DNA of 64,000 nucleotides from Orobanche coerulescens. Taxonomy: Eukaryota > Streptophyta > Magnoliopsida > Lamiales > Orobanchaceae. Position numbers and translations under genes: made by a program. Position 1 is the first letter of the stretch. Every line of letters begins with the position of its first letter. This document shows positions 45,215-57,533 of this stretch, piece by piece. The notes under the pieces are model-generated. The model was not told the DNA's origin, made no database searches, and worked only from the letters and a program-made list of their open reading frames with translations. The DNA lies in the NCBI GenBank assembly GCA_033398695.1, contig CM065814.1, forward strand, positions 16,922,358-16,986,357, in the 5' to 3' direction.

Positions 45215-45830
45215 TCTGACATTAGGTCGGTGCTAAAATTACATATTTGTTCATATTTGCTGATTCCAATTTGTATATTCTTCTTGTTAGAGTTGAATAT
45301 TGCAATTTGGGCAATACCAAATCATAATTATATTAGTATAATTAAGATGTATTTTTTATCGTGAGGTCAGGAAAATTTGGTCTTATATTAAGCCCACACT
45401 AAAACTGCATATTATTTAATATTTATTGATTCCAATCCACATGTTCAACCCTAACAAGAACAATATACGAATTAGAATCAATAAATATGAAATGTGTAAT
45501 TTTAATACCGGTTTGACGTTAGGCCAGTACTAAAATTACATATTTCTTCATATTTATTTCTAACTCGTATATTCTTTGCGTTAGAGTTTAATTGTGCAAT
45601 TTCGAATTAAAAAATATGAACAAATATGTAATTTTAGTATCGGCCTAACATCAAATCAAGTTTATCTGGTCTGACAGTAGAAAGTCCATCTTAATTATAC
45701 TAATGTAATTATCATTTTTTACTCGAAATCGAACACTTCAACTCTAAAAGAAGAATATGCAAGAAGGAATCAACAAATATGAGCAAATAAGTAATTTTGG
45801 TATCGGCCTAACGGTAAAATCAATTACCAA
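45215..45830. mobile_element. Multi-arm foldback (MITE-like) element
   Basis: An arm of about 85 bases recurs in both orientations. Forward copies are at 45219-45300, 45375-45445 and 45517-45600. Inverted copies are at 45448-45527, 45608-45650 and 45730-45815. Shared landmarks are TAAAATTACATATTT, GATTCCAAT and GTTAGAGTT with their complements, and TCGGCCTAAC / GTTAGGCC. The outer arms pair to make a long hairpin. No transposase is present. Confidence 0.6.
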
Positions 45831-45920
45831 ACACTTTTTTTTTGCTTAGTTGACTGCATGAGAAGCCAAATGCCAACTAACAAGTTGGTTGCCAAATATC
45901 CTCGGCAGAGGGATAATTAT

Positions 45921-46345
45921 GGGTGGTATACCGTACCGTACCGATATTTTTTGCCGATACCATATACTTTACCGAAATTTTCGGTAGAACTCAATTCATG
46001 CCGATACCGTACAGAAAATTTTGGTAAACCGAATTTTAGTACACTGAAATTTCAGTATGGCTTTCGGTCCATATCGATACCGTATCGGAAGTTCGATATA
46101 CCAAATTTTATTTTGGTATATGTAAATACCGAACTTATCGAAATACCGAATTGTCAAAATATCACAATTTATTCTACTATCCCAATATATACCGAATTGC
46201 CAAAATATCGAGAAAAATTAATATACCGATATATACCGAACTATCGAACAACTAAAATATCGAAAAAATCGATATACCGAGATATATATATATATATATA
46301 TGTATATATTAAAATACCGATTTTTTTGGTATTTCGGTATATATC
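45921..46345. repeat. ATACCGA-rich segment, possible hAT-type subterminal repeats
   Basis: Dozens of ATACCGA / TCGGTAT heptamers in both orientations, starting GGTGGTATACCGTACCG. Such motif-dense ends are known from plant hAT elements; no terminal inverted repeat or 8-bp duplication could be confirmed. An AT microsatellite interrupts it at 46282-46309. Confidence 0.45.
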
Positions 46346-46901
46346 GAAATACTAAAATAAAAAAATTTCATAGCGTTACCGCACCTAAAATTTCGTTGTA
46401 CTTTTTTTTGTTGCATTAGAGAATATTTTTTGATAAAATATTTGTTATTCTATGTGTGAGAATATATTTTATAAAATAGACTAAAGCACTAGAAATGCTC
46501 TAAAATACCAAAATGTCGTCCAAATAATACAACAAAACCACAAAGTTAGCTCTATGTCTCTCTAGTAGAAAAATAAAAATAAAATCCCTCCCGAAACCAG
46601 AACTCTGATGTGGTCATTGCCGACGACAATCACCATGAGTACATGAGCCAAAATTAGGGTATTCAAAAGTTTGATTCCGATTTTGATTTTAGATTCAAAT
46701 TTAAAATTTTCTAAGTATTATGGTTTTGGGTTTGGTTCGACCCAACTCAACTTTGCATACACATAGACGGACGCAATTGGGTTGAACAGACTCTAGCTAG
46801 TCCAAGCTCTGCAAGCACCAGTCTATATTATATTTTATCTTCATTCTAGTAAATTAACCACACTTTATCCCCAAACCTAAATTCTAATTCCATCATTTTA
46901 C
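46346..46901. other. Unassigned AT-rich segment
   Basis: No gene, repeat unit or structured motif recognised. Confidence 0.3.
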
Positions 46902-46940
46902 ACAGACACAGACACACACACAGATATATATATATATATA
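46902..46940. repeat. Compound (AC)n(AT)n microsatellite
   Basis: CACAGACACAGACACACACACAG-like run followed by nine AT units. Confidence 0.85.
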
Positions 46941-47194
46941 TGGGTTCAGGTGAGAATGTAATTTAAGTTAAGAAATAAGAATGAATTTCATCCATAGATC
47001 TTGATAAATGGATGGGCTAGATTTATTCTCACAAACATTTGATGCATATAATGCAATATTTTAATGCATCGATATTTTGATTCATATAATGCATTGCAAT
47101 TTTGATGCACAAAATGCATATATTTCATTTATAATTAGTACAAAACTCATGCATATTCGCAATTCGCAGGATAAGAATCATTCCCATTTGATCC

Positions 47195-47198
<4 letters not shown>
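46941..47198. other. Possible small non-autonomous element between AT microsatellites
   Basis: Starts TGGGTTCAGGTGAGAATG directly after an AT run. It contains five spaced ATGCATNNAATGCA-type words (47040-47120) and ends at a CT/AT run. No terminal inverted repeats were found, so identity is uncertain. Confidence 0.3.

Positions 47199-47268
<70 letters not shown>
47199..47268. repeat. Compound (CT)n(AT)n microsatellite
   Basis: CT units from 47199 to 47225 followed by AT units to 47268. Confidence 0.9.
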
Positions 47269-47269
<1 letters not shown>

Positions 47270-47574
47270 CGTTATTTATCATTAATGTTTATTAAAACTA
47301 TAATATATATAAATATATTTAAACAATATATGTTTCTAAATTCAATAAACTTAATTAGATATATGCAATTTCATATATATGATTAATTCGGCCTCATTCA
47401 GTTTGGTTCTCTTTTCAATTTATCAACCTAAACTTATTCGATTTCAGTTCGATTTGTGTATCTAATACTTTGCTGCTTCAATATAAGGATTATGATAGAT
47501 TGGAAACAAAGTTAGCTTTTATTCCCATAAATATTGATAGTACATCCACTCATTACATAGTTCCTACTGTAATA

Positions 47575-47579
47575 CCCTC
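47575..47579 (+). repeat. Target-site duplication of T1, left
   Basis: CCCTC, repeated at 57021-57025. It is part of the T2 LTR sequence TGTAATACCCTCGCC. Confidence 0.95.
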
Positions 47580-48985
47580 TGTAACACCCCGAGATATTCA
47601 GAGTATATTACAGCGCCGTGGACCCCTACATGGGACCCACCAGGCTATAAACAAGAAAACTCCGCTCGACTAACCATCTCGGTTAGCGAGGACACACATT
47701 TAAATGATATGACATAAAAAGATACGCCCGGAGTAACCGGCGAAATAAGCATCAATCGACAATGTAACCATTTTAAAGTAGTACAATACGGAGTTTGAAA
47801 TGAGAAGCCTATGTACTCGCGAGTACAATCTAAAAGTTTATAATTGTAAGAACAACCAAATCGAAATGGACAAAAGAAATAAAGAGACCCAAATGCACAT
47901 GTCAACTACCCTGGCCAACATTCTCATACCGTCCCGGTGCCCGCTCGTCCGGATAATCATAACCTGAAATCCATAACAAGAATTTCCCCCAAACGGGTCC
48001 CCAAAGGGGTTAGCAATTACGCTAGTACAAGTAATCAAGGCAAACCAATCGCTTACACATCTCATAGTACATGCACCAATATCATTTCAAAAACAAAAAC
48101 CAGACATGTCTTTTCCGGAAATAAACAGTCAAACAATTTGCCTTGGGAACAGAGTCATATTATAAATTCCCGCACGAGGCCTCTATGGACCCTCCCGCAC
48201 TGGCTATATTATAAAGCAAAACACGCACATGCATCGCCTTGGGAACAGAGTCATATCATAAATTCCCGCACGAGGCCTCTAAGGACCCTCCCGCACTGGC
48301 TAGCTAAACAAACTCATGAATCCGGGACGAAAACCTTTGGATTCCCTCCTTGATCCCGTCGGACCAACACGAGGTGAGCAAATCACACACAAAATACATT
48401 ACCATTCCACGTTAAGCATAAAGGTTTCCAAAAATACTTGCCTTGAATAATAGATGACGCAACGAACGGAAAGGATAGTCACCGACGAATACTAGGAATC
48501 AACGGAACCGAACCTAACGATTCGAAGAACATAATTACAACCAATTCTAGACGAATACGGAAATGGAATACACCCGAAAACCCGCCTACGATTCATGTAT
48601 ATTTGAATAAAAATAACAACGAGGGCGGACCACAACCAAACCCTCTCGATTCCGCAAAACTATGAAAATATATCATGAATCCGTAGGAAAACTAATGATA
48701 TCAACAAGATGAATCATATTCATCTTGAATCCAACAACAAAACGGAACGAATCGGAAGAAAATCCCAAAACCCCCAAATTATCCCAAAAGTAGGGTTTTA
48801 AGAGATTTTACCTTGATTTGACGATGAACAATGAATGATTAGAGATAGGTTGATGATATGAAGCTTGAATACACTTTTACAATGGTGTTTGGGCGAAAAT
48901 CGGGCGAAACCTAGCTCTACAGGTCGTTCCATCGCGAAGAGAAGTGAGAGAGGTGAGAAATGAGGAAAAATACGGCTGCTGTCAG

Positions 48986-48993
48986 TTTATATA
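48986..48993 (-). promoter_or_regulatory. TATA box of T1 3' LTR
   Basis: TATATAAA on the minus strand, just downstream of the palindrome array. The twin in the 5' LTR is at 56155-56162. Confidence 0.75.
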
Positions 48994-49002
48994 CTGGCCG
49001 GT

Positions 49003-49312
49003 GTTACGGTCGTAACATCCATAACATACGGCCGTAACATATGAACATTACGGCCGTAACTCGCCTGCCTTATGGCCGTAACTGTTCCAGGAATGAAACT
49101 GGGCAAAATTTACGAACGACACATACGGCCGTATCAAGGCACCATTACGGCCGTATCAATACTTACGGCCGTAACTCAAACACGATACGCCCGTAACTCA
49201 GGACTGGACCCGGAGGCAAGAAACGAAGCATTGTTACGGCCGTATGAAGGATGATTATGGCCGTAACTCTCGATTATTACGGCCGTAACATATACGGCTT
49301 ACGGCCGTAACA
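49003..49312 (-). promoter_or_regulatory. Array of TTACGGCCGTAA palindromes, T1 3' LTR
   Basis: About twelve copies in 310 bases, most reading (T)TACGGCCGTA(A), irregularly spaced by roughly 10-50 bases. Variants are mainly CpG transitions (TTATGGCCGTAA, TTACGGTCGTAA). Position is U3, ending about 10 bases before the TATA box. Confidence 0.85.
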
Positions 49313-49850
49313 TGACCTGTGGCAGCAGGCTATAGTCTGAAACACCACCGACGAGGGGATGATCGGAAATAGAACAAGAAAAATAACAACGTGTATCCAC
49401 GACCAACGGATGCACTCACCACGAATTTCGGAAATCAAAACGTTACGATGAAGCGTGATTCCGGATGCCCGGAGGTTCAGGAACAACAAAGATAACAAGA
49501 ATACCCTAAACTTAAGAAAATTACGAAACGGCCCAAACGTTCAAAAACCGTGATATGACGTCGGATTAACAAACCGAAAGTCCCAACACGAACAACTCAA
49601 CTATACGAACTCGTGAAACCAAAGAAATTACAAAGGCGAACGAGTTCCACGAGAATCGAACGCCCATGCCATAATACATGACATAAAACAGAATAAAAAT
49701 AAAAAAAAAAAAGATCATCCCAGATGGAGAAACTCCAAGAATAACATAGATTCAAAATGACGACAAGGTTACAAGCGAACTACTACTAAAAAAAATAAAA
49801 ATACACCAAAACGGGAATATCGGAAAATGAAGAAAAATGGGGATATTACA

Positions 49851-49865
49851 TTCTACCCCTCTAAA
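49851..49865 (-). promoter_or_regulatory. T1 polypurine tract
   Basis: AGAGGGGTAGAA on the minus strand, directly upstream of the 3' LTR start TGTAATATCC. Confidence 0.8.
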
Positions 49866-49885
49866 AACAAGTTTCGTCCCGAAAC

Positions 49886-52800
49886 TTAAGAAACAAACAA
49901 ATCGGGGTACCTGGCACGCATGCTATCCTCGGTTTCCCAAGTTGCCTCCTCGACACCGTGTCTCGACCACTGCACCTTGACCAAAGGAATGGTCTTATGC
50001 CGCAGTCATTTCTCCCGATGCTCTAAAATCTTCAAAGGACGCTCCTCAAAGGTAATATCCTCGGCGACGTCAATCTCACCATAATCGATGATGTGCCGAG
50101 GATCCGGGACATATTTCCTCAGCTGGGAAACATGAAAAACGCTATGAACATGACTCAGGGCCGGGGGTAACGCCAAACGGTATGCTAACCCACCGACTCG
50201 CTCGAGAATCTCGAAGAGTCCAATAAATCTCGGACTCAACTTCCCCTTCTTCCCGAAACGGAAAACCCCTCTCGTCGGCGACACCTTCAGCAAAACGTGG
50301 TCTCCCACCTCGAATTCTAAAGGTCGACGATGGGCATCGGCATATGACTTCTGTCGACTCTGGGCAGTCAACATCCATTCTCGAATTAATTCTATCTTCC
50401 GTCTCGTCTCTAAAACGACATCCGGCTCGGTCCCGACTAAATCGGACGCCTCATTCCAACAAATCGGTGATCGACATCGCCGCCCATAAAGTGCCTCATA
50501 CGGTGCCATCCGAATCGACGCGTGCCAACTATTGTTGTACGTGAATTCGATCAATGGCAAATGCTCTTCCCAGTCGTTGCTCCAATCGAGAGCGCACGCA
50601 CGCAACATATCCTCGAACGTCTCGATAGTGCGTTCCGACTGTCCATCTGACTAGGGATGAAAAGAGGTACTCAAATGCAAACGGGTACCCAACGTCTTAT
50701 GCACCGCCTGTTAAAAGTGCGATACGAAACGGCCATCACGATCCGAAACAATAGACTTCGGAGTACCGTGAAGCCTCACAATCTGCGCGATAAACACACG
50801 AGCTAACTTCTCCAGGCCCCAAGTGTCCTTGATGCCCAGAAAATGTGCCGACTTGGTCAGACGATCAACAATCACCCATGCCATATTCATGCCCGACCTC
50901 GATCTCGACAAACTCGTAACGAAATCCATCGAAATATCTTCCCATTTCCATTCGAGCGAAGTATCGCAATAACTCGGTCGCTGATGCTCGATTTTGACCT
51001 GCTGGCAAGTCAAACATCTCGCTACAAACTGTGCGACCTCCTCCTTCATATCATTCCACAAGAAATTCCTCCTCAGGTCCTTGTACATCTTACTCGAACC
51101 AGGATGAATGGAGTAAGGCGTAGCATTGGCCTCCCGTAAGATACTCTGTCTCAACTCTGTGTCGTTCGTCACACAAAGCCGAATCTGGAATCTCAAAATA
51201 CCATCCTCGTGAATCACAAACCCAGGAGACTTTCCCTTAAGAACATTCTCTCGGATTTGAGTAATCATCGGATCCTCTAACTGCTTCAGCTTAATTTCAT
51301 CGATCAAAGATGATGAAATCTCTAAGGCACAAAGTTGCCCGTCAGCCCCAGGCAACAAAACCTCAAAATCCAACTCGATCAAAGCTCGCCGAAGCTCGGA
51401 CTGAGACGTAAGGATCTCAAGCGTTCGCAACGCAATTGGTTTCCGACTCAAGGCGTCGGCCACGACGTTCGCCTTGCCCGGATGATAAAGGATTTCGAGG
51501 TCATAATCCTTAATCAGTTCTAACCATCTCCTCTGCCTCATATTCAACTCCCGCTGAGTAAATATGTATTTCAGGCTCTTATGATCGGTAAAAATCTGAC
51601 ATGCAGAGCCGAAAAGATAGTGACGCCAAATCTTGAGCGCGAAAACAACTGCTGCTAACTCTAAATCATGAGTAGGGTAGCTCAGCTCGTACGGCCTCAA
51701 CTGTCTCGACGCAAAGGCAATGGTCTTGTCGTGCTGTATCAATACGCACCCAAGACCCTGACCCGAAGCATCGCTATAAACTGCGAATCCCTCGTTGCCA
51801 CATGGCAATGCCAAAACCGGGGCTGAAGTCAAACGCTTCTTCAGCTCCTCAAAACTCGACTGCCTCTCGTCATTCCAGACGAACTTCTCGGATTTCTGGA
51901 GCAACTGTGTAAGTGGTCAAGCCAGTTTCGAGAAACCCTCGACGAACCTACGGTAGTATCCAGCTAAACCCAAGAAACTATGGATCTCCTTCACATTCGT
52001 GGGCGGTGCCCAATCCAACACTGCCTCAATTTTCTGCGGATCCACACGAACTCCCTCGGCTGAAATCACGTGACCTAAAAACATCACTTCCTTCAGCCAG
52101 AACTCACATTTCGATAACTTCGCATAGAGTTGCTCAGTCCTCAAAATGTCTAACACTATCCGCAGATGATGGGCATGCTCTTCCTCATTCCTCGAATAGA
52201 TAAGAATATCGTCAATGAAGACGACGACACACCTATCCAAATACTCGATAAAGACCTTGTTCATCAACTGCATGAACACCGCCGGCGCATTAGTTAACCC
52301 AAAGGGCATAACTATGAACTCATAATGTCCGTATCTCGTCCGAAAAGCTGTTTTCGGCACGTCTGACTCTCTCACCCGAAGCTGATAGTACCCCGATTTC
52401 AAATCAATCTTCGAGAATACCGCAGCTCCCTGCAACTGATCGAACAAGTCATCAATTCTCGGCAAAGGATACCTGTTCTTGATGGTCACCTTGTTTAGTT
52501 CGCGATAATCGATACACAAACGTAGTGAACCATCCTTCTTCCGCACAAACAGGACCGGTGCGCCCCAAGGCGAGGCGCTCGGTCGAACATACCCCGACTC
52601 AAGAAGCTCACTCAACTGCTTCTTCAACTCTGACATCTCTGAAGGTGCCATGCGATACGGCGCCTTCGAAACAGGAGCCGCGCCCGGCTCTAACTCTATG
52701 GCAAACTCGACTTCACGATCCGGGGGCAATCCCGGTAACTTGTCAGGAAACACATCAGGAAACTCATTAACGACTGGAATCGACGAAAGTTCGACTCCAC

Positions 52801-54511
52801 CATCCTCCGCCTTCAAGGCATAGCACCAATAACCAGTACACCCCTTTCGCAGGAGACTCATCGCCTTCAAGGCATTAATAACAAATTTCTGATTTCCCCT
52901 CCTTCGCCCCGCGAAGGAGTGCTCGGTGCCATCCTCGGCTAACATGGTAATGATCCTCGTGTGGTAGTTCATGATCGCACCATGCCGCTCGAGCCAATCA
53001 TCCCCGAGAATCAAATCCTCACCCTCAATATCAACAACAATAAGATTAGAGAGCCAAGCTCTCTCACAAATAAACACAGAACAGTCTCGGACCTCTCGAT
53101 CGCCAACGATCCGATCACCGCTAGGAAGTTTAACGATGAAAGACTCGCAATGCGACAAACAGTCGAGACTCAAACGGCGCACACACCCCAGCGATATGAA
53201 CGAATGTGTAGCACCAAAATCGAAAAGCACACTGACAGGATGAGAATGGATATGAACGGTGCACTGCCGCCACGATGTCTTTGGATCATCGGCCCTCCTC
53301 ATCTCATAGATACGTGGCTGGGCAGAGCCGACACTGGAAGCTCCTCCCCTAGTGGGCTGACCTCGAACCCTACCTCGGCCGGCACTCGGTGGAGATGGCG
53401 GGGCAAATGAGCCCTGGTTCACACTCGGCTCCATAGGTGCTGGTTGAGAAGAACGGGCGCTGCGAAGCTGTCTGATCTGTTCACAAAAGGGGGCCTTGTG
53501 GCCCAACTGTCCACAAGTATGACAAGTAAACTTCGGACGAGAACACTGCCGGCTCTTATGGCCCTGCACACCACAGTTAAAGCATGTGGGTTCACGAGCC
53601 GAGGTTCCGGCGGCACCCCGAAAGCTCCCAGAGAAACGAGCCGAACCGCCCGTAGAAATATTTGCTGTCTGAGATTTCTGCTGGCCTCCACTCTTGGGAC
53701 CAGAAAAGTTTCCGACCGACTTCTGCTTCTTGCTTTCACGATCCAAATCACTAGCCGTCACTGACATATCATAAGCGAGGGCCCTACTCTGATAATCCTT
53801 CAAGGTAGTGCAGACGAGTCCAGACATATAGTCCCGAATGAACAGCTTCATCCTCCTGGAAAAATAAAAAATTTTGTCGCTCTCAGCGACAACTTGGGTC
53901 TTCACATAACCCAACTCCTTGTTAAAATCGGCAATAGATTGGGATACGGGAATATCCCGTGGTTGAGCATCATAGAAAGCATGCACTCGAGCCTGTCTGA
54001 CCGGCCACGGACAATATTCGGTCTCCATCAATTCTTGAAATTCGGCCCACGAAGCAACATGGTCTTTGGGCCCCACGGCTTCCCACCAATCCATAGCGTC
54101 CCCAGTGAGAAAGTATTGGGCAATAGGGACCTTGCGGTCCTCGGGACAGTTGGTAGCAGTGAAGACTTTGGATATCTCCTTGATCCACCCTTCCCAGCCG
54201 ATCGGGTCCGAAGCTCCCGAAAACTGAGGAGGATGCATCTTGATGACATCCTGAAGCCAGCGATCCGCTCCGCCCCGATTAGCATGGGCCTGATCGGGGT
54301 TCTGGACCACCTGAGCTATAGCCGCCATCTGGTTAACCATTTGCTGCATAACAGCCGCAATACCAAGATCGGCGCGCTCCTGAGAAAAAGCATGACTGTG
54401 ACGGTCACCGGTACTGCCAGCTCCCGAAGAATGCGACGTGGCCGCCCCACCGGCTGCCCCACGTCCTCAGCCGCGTCCACGACCACGACCACGGTTTCCT
54501 CCGGCATCCAT
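49886..54511 (-). pseudogene. T1 gag-pol polyprotein (gag, protease, RT, RNase H, integrase, chromodomain-like end)
   Basis: One frame of 1542 codons with no frameshift but five internal stops: 54467-54469 (codon 15), 51917-51919, 50711-50713, 50651-50653 and 50006-50008. Counting from the Met at 54349: gag 1-250, zinc knuckles 256-269 and 276-289 ([28 protein letters not shown]), protease motif at 377-380 reading DFGA where D-T/S-GA is expected, RT with YRELN at about 615 and FIDD at 711-714. RNase H ([10 protein letters not shown]) and integrase follow the first pol stop. The integrase zinc finger has lost its first His (REANAT), while DFVTSL, SDRDGRF and SERTIE are present. The end is VQWSRHGVEEATWE, chromodomain-like. 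Confidence 0.93.
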
Positions 54512-54731
54512 ACTGGTGTTAAGAGATAACAGAAGTATGTTGATGATGAGTAAGGGAGGAAAAAGCAAATACGATTCGAAAAGCGGAAATACAATGCAAG
54601 AAAACAAAGGACCGAATAAGAAAACTTACGAGCACTGGAAGTACCGAGATGCCGGCGTGGTGTGACAATGTGCAAAACAAAACGTGACTAGACCCAAATA
54701 ACCAACAAGCCTAGGTATCCATAAACCTAGA

Positions 54732-54743
54732 GCTCTGATACCA
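54732..54743 (-). promoter_or_regulatory. T1 primer binding site (initiator tRNA-Met)
   Basis: TGGTATCAGAGC on the minus strand, five bases from the 5' LTR end at 54749. Confidence 0.95.
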
Positions 54744-54748
54744 TTTTC

Positions 54749-57020
54749 TGTAACACCCCGAGATATTCAGAGTATATTACAGCGCCGTGGACCCCTACAT
54801 GAGACCCACCAGGCTATAAACAAGAAAACTCCGCTCGACTAACCATCTCAGTTAGCGAGGACACACATTTAAATGATATGACATAAAAAGATACGCCCGG
54901 AGTAACCGGCGAAATAAGCATCAATCGACAATGTAACCATTTTAAAGTAGTACAATACGGAGTTTGAAATGAGAAGCATATGTACTCGCGAGTACAATCT
55001 AAAAGTTTATAATTGTAAGAACAACCAAATCGAAATGGACAAAAGAAATAAAGAGACCCAAATGCACATGTCAACGACCCTGGCCAACATCCTCGTACTG
55101 TCCCGGTGCCCGCTCGTCCGGATAATCATAACCTGAAATCCATAACAAGAATTTCCCCAAAACGGGTCCCCAAAGGGGTTAGCAATTACGCTAGTACAAG
55201 TAATCAAGGCAAACCAATCGCTTACACATCTCATAGTACATGCACCAATATCATTTCAAAAACCAAAACCAGACATGTCTTTTCCGGAAATAAACAGTCA
55301 AACAATTTGCCTTGGGAACAGAGTCATATCATAAATTCCCGCACGAGGCCTCTATGGACCCTCCCGCACTGGCTATATTATAAAGCAAAACACGCACATG
55401 CATCACCTTGGGAACAGAGTCATATCATAAATTCCCGCACGAGGCCTCTAAGGACCCTCCCGCACTGGCTAGCTAAACAAACTCATGAATCCAGGACGAA
55501 AACCTTTGGATTCCCTCCTTGATCCCGTCGGACCAACACGAGCTGAGCAAATCACACACAAAATACATTACCATTCCACGTTAAGCATAAAGGTTTCCAA
55601 AAATACTTGCCTTGAATAATAGATGACGCAACGAACGGAAAGGATAGTCACCGACGAACACTAGGAATCAACGGAACCGAACCTAATGATTCGAAGAACA
55701 TAATTACAACCAATTCTAGACGAATACAGAAATGGAATACACCCGAAAACCCGACTACGATTCATGTATATTCGAATAAAAATAACAACGAGGGCGGACC
55801 ACAACCAAACACTCTCGATTCCGCAAAACTATGAAAATATACCATGAATCCGTAGGAAAACTAATGATATCAACAAGATGAATCATATTCATCTTGAATC
55901 CAACAACAAAACGGAACGAATCGGAAGAAAATCCCAAAACCCCCAAATTATCCCAAAAGTAGGGTTTTAAGAGATTTTACCTTGATTTGACGATGAACAA
56001 TGAATGATTAGAGATAGGTTGATGATATGAAGCTTGAATACACTTTTACAATGGTGTTTGGGCGAAAATCGGGCGAAACCTAGCTCTCCAGGTCGTTCCG
56101 TCGCGAAGAGAAGTGAGAGTGGTGAGAAATGAGGAAAAATACGGCTACTGTCAGTTTATATACTGGCCGGTGTTACGGCCGTAACATCCATAACATACGG
56201 CCGTAACATATGAACATTACAGCCGTAACTCGCCTGCCTTACGGCTGTAACTGTTCCAGGAATGAAACTGGGCAAAATTTACGAACGACACATACGGCCG
56301 TATCAAGGCACCATTACGGCCGTATCAATACTTACGGCCGTAACTCAAACACGATACGCCCGTAACTCAGGACTGGACCCGGAGGCAAGAAACGAAGCAT
56401 TGTTACGGCCGTATGAAGAAAGATTACAACCGTAACTCTCGATTATTACAGCCGTAACATATACGGCTTACGGCCGTAACATGGCCTGTGGCAGCAGGCC
56501 ATAGTCTGAAACACCACCGACGAGGGGATGATCGGAAATAGAACAAGAAAAATAACAACGTGTATCCACAACCAACGGATGCACTCACCACTGATTTCGG
56601 AAATCAAAACGTTACGATGAAGCGTGATTCCGAATGCCCGGAGGTTCAGGAACAACAAAGATAACAAGAATACCCTAAACTTAAGAAAATTACGAAATGG
56701 CCCAAACGTTCAAAAACCGTGATACGACGTCGGATTAACAAACCGAAACTCCCAACACGAACAACTCAACTATACGAACTCGTGAAACCAAAGAAATTAC
56801 AAAGGCGAACGAGTTCCACGAGAATCGAACGCCCATGCCATAATACATGACATAAAACAGAATAATATCGAAACATCACCAAGATCATACCAGATGGAGA
56901 AACTCCAAGAATAACATAGATTCAAAATATCGACAAGGTTACAAGCGAACTACTACTAAAAAAAATAAAAATACACCAAAACGGGAATATCGGAAAATGA
57001 AGAAAAATGCGGATATTACA
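54749..57020 (-). repeat. T1 5' LTR
   Basis: 2272 bases, partner of 47580-49850. The largest local difference is near 56862-56882, where the other LTR has an A-rich run. Confidence 0.96.
56172..56484 (-). promoter_or_regulatory. Array of TTACGGCCGTAA palindromes, T1 5' LTR
   Basis: Same twelve sites as the other LTR. Several differ by single transitions inside the palindrome (TTACAGCCGTAA, TTACGGCTGTAA, TTACAACCGTAA). Confidence 0.85.
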
Positions 57021-57025
57021 CCCTC
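57021..57025 (+). repeat. Target-site duplication of T1, right
   Basis: CCCTC, matching 47575-47579. Confidence 0.95.
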
Positions 57026-57190
57026 GCCTTTACTATTGTATTTTCTGATTTAAACCAAGTATTTTCGCACAATATCTGTATTGTTGTAGCAAGTATATCG
57101 ACGAATTATGTTAAGTTGGAATCGTGGTCATTCATACTATATTAATTGTTGGGTGATATTGGGAGAATTCCATTTATGTTTGTTATAAAA

Positions 57191-57519
57191 CGTAACGTAC
57201 GTTAACCTATCTTCTTTACGTACGCTATGTACGTAGCCTTACGAACATAACACTCATATGTTACTGTACGTAATGCGAGAGATCCATCAACAGCCCGCCT
57301 TTCGGCGGGTGGGACCGAACGGGGGTAGGTGGTCGGGAGTCGATCGCGACAGCCAAGTCAACGGCTATTACGTACGTAATATTTATGTATTTACGTACGT
57401 AACGATTTGCGTGTTTTAAGTCAGAAAGATCTGATGAAATTGATTACATACGTAATGATCATGAGATTACGTATGTAAGGACTATAACGTACGTTAACCC
57501 CTTTCTTTAACGTACGTAA
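57191..57519 (+). promoter_or_regulatory. Array of TAACGTACGTTA / TTACGTACGTAA palindromes, T2 LTR
   Basis: Sites near 57193, 57217, 57228, 57372, 57394, 57452, 57472, 57486 and 57509, each built on ACGTACGT or a one-base variant such as TTACGTATGTAA. A TATA box follows at 57534-57541. Confidence 0.8.
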
Positions 57520-57533
57520 TGCCGAGTTCAGGT

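Larger units (their letters stand above)
47580..49850 (-). repeat. T1 3' LTR
   Basis: Plus-strand ends TGTAACACCCCGAG and GGATATTACA. It shares its first ~60 bases with T3, and in complement with the T2 LTR end, so the three are related families. It includes two copies of GCCTTGGGAACAGAGTCATAT, 108 bases apart (48140 and 48237). Confidence 0.96.
47580..57020 (-). mobile_element. T1, full-length Tekay/Del-type Ty3-gypsy element
   Basis: 9441 bases with LTRs of 2271 and 2272 bases, flanked by CCCTC at 47575-47579 and 57021-57025. On the minus strand: LTR, iMet primer site, a single gag-pol frame with chromodomain-like C-terminus, polypurine tract, LTR. Long LTRs, one gag-pol frame, two zinc knuckles and the C-terminal ATWE motif place it in the Tekay/Del chromoviruses. 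LTRs differ by scattered changes, mostly C/T and G/A, about 1-2 percent by eye, so insertion is fairly recent. Confidence 0.95.

Noticed and set aside
45858..46355. 165-codon frame rich in Tyr/Ile/Pro
   Set aside because: It is the translation of ATACCGA repeats, not a gene.
46941..47198. Helitron or MITE between AT tracts
   Set aside because: No terminal inverted repeats, no CTRR hairpin end; kept only as a low-confidence unassigned segment.
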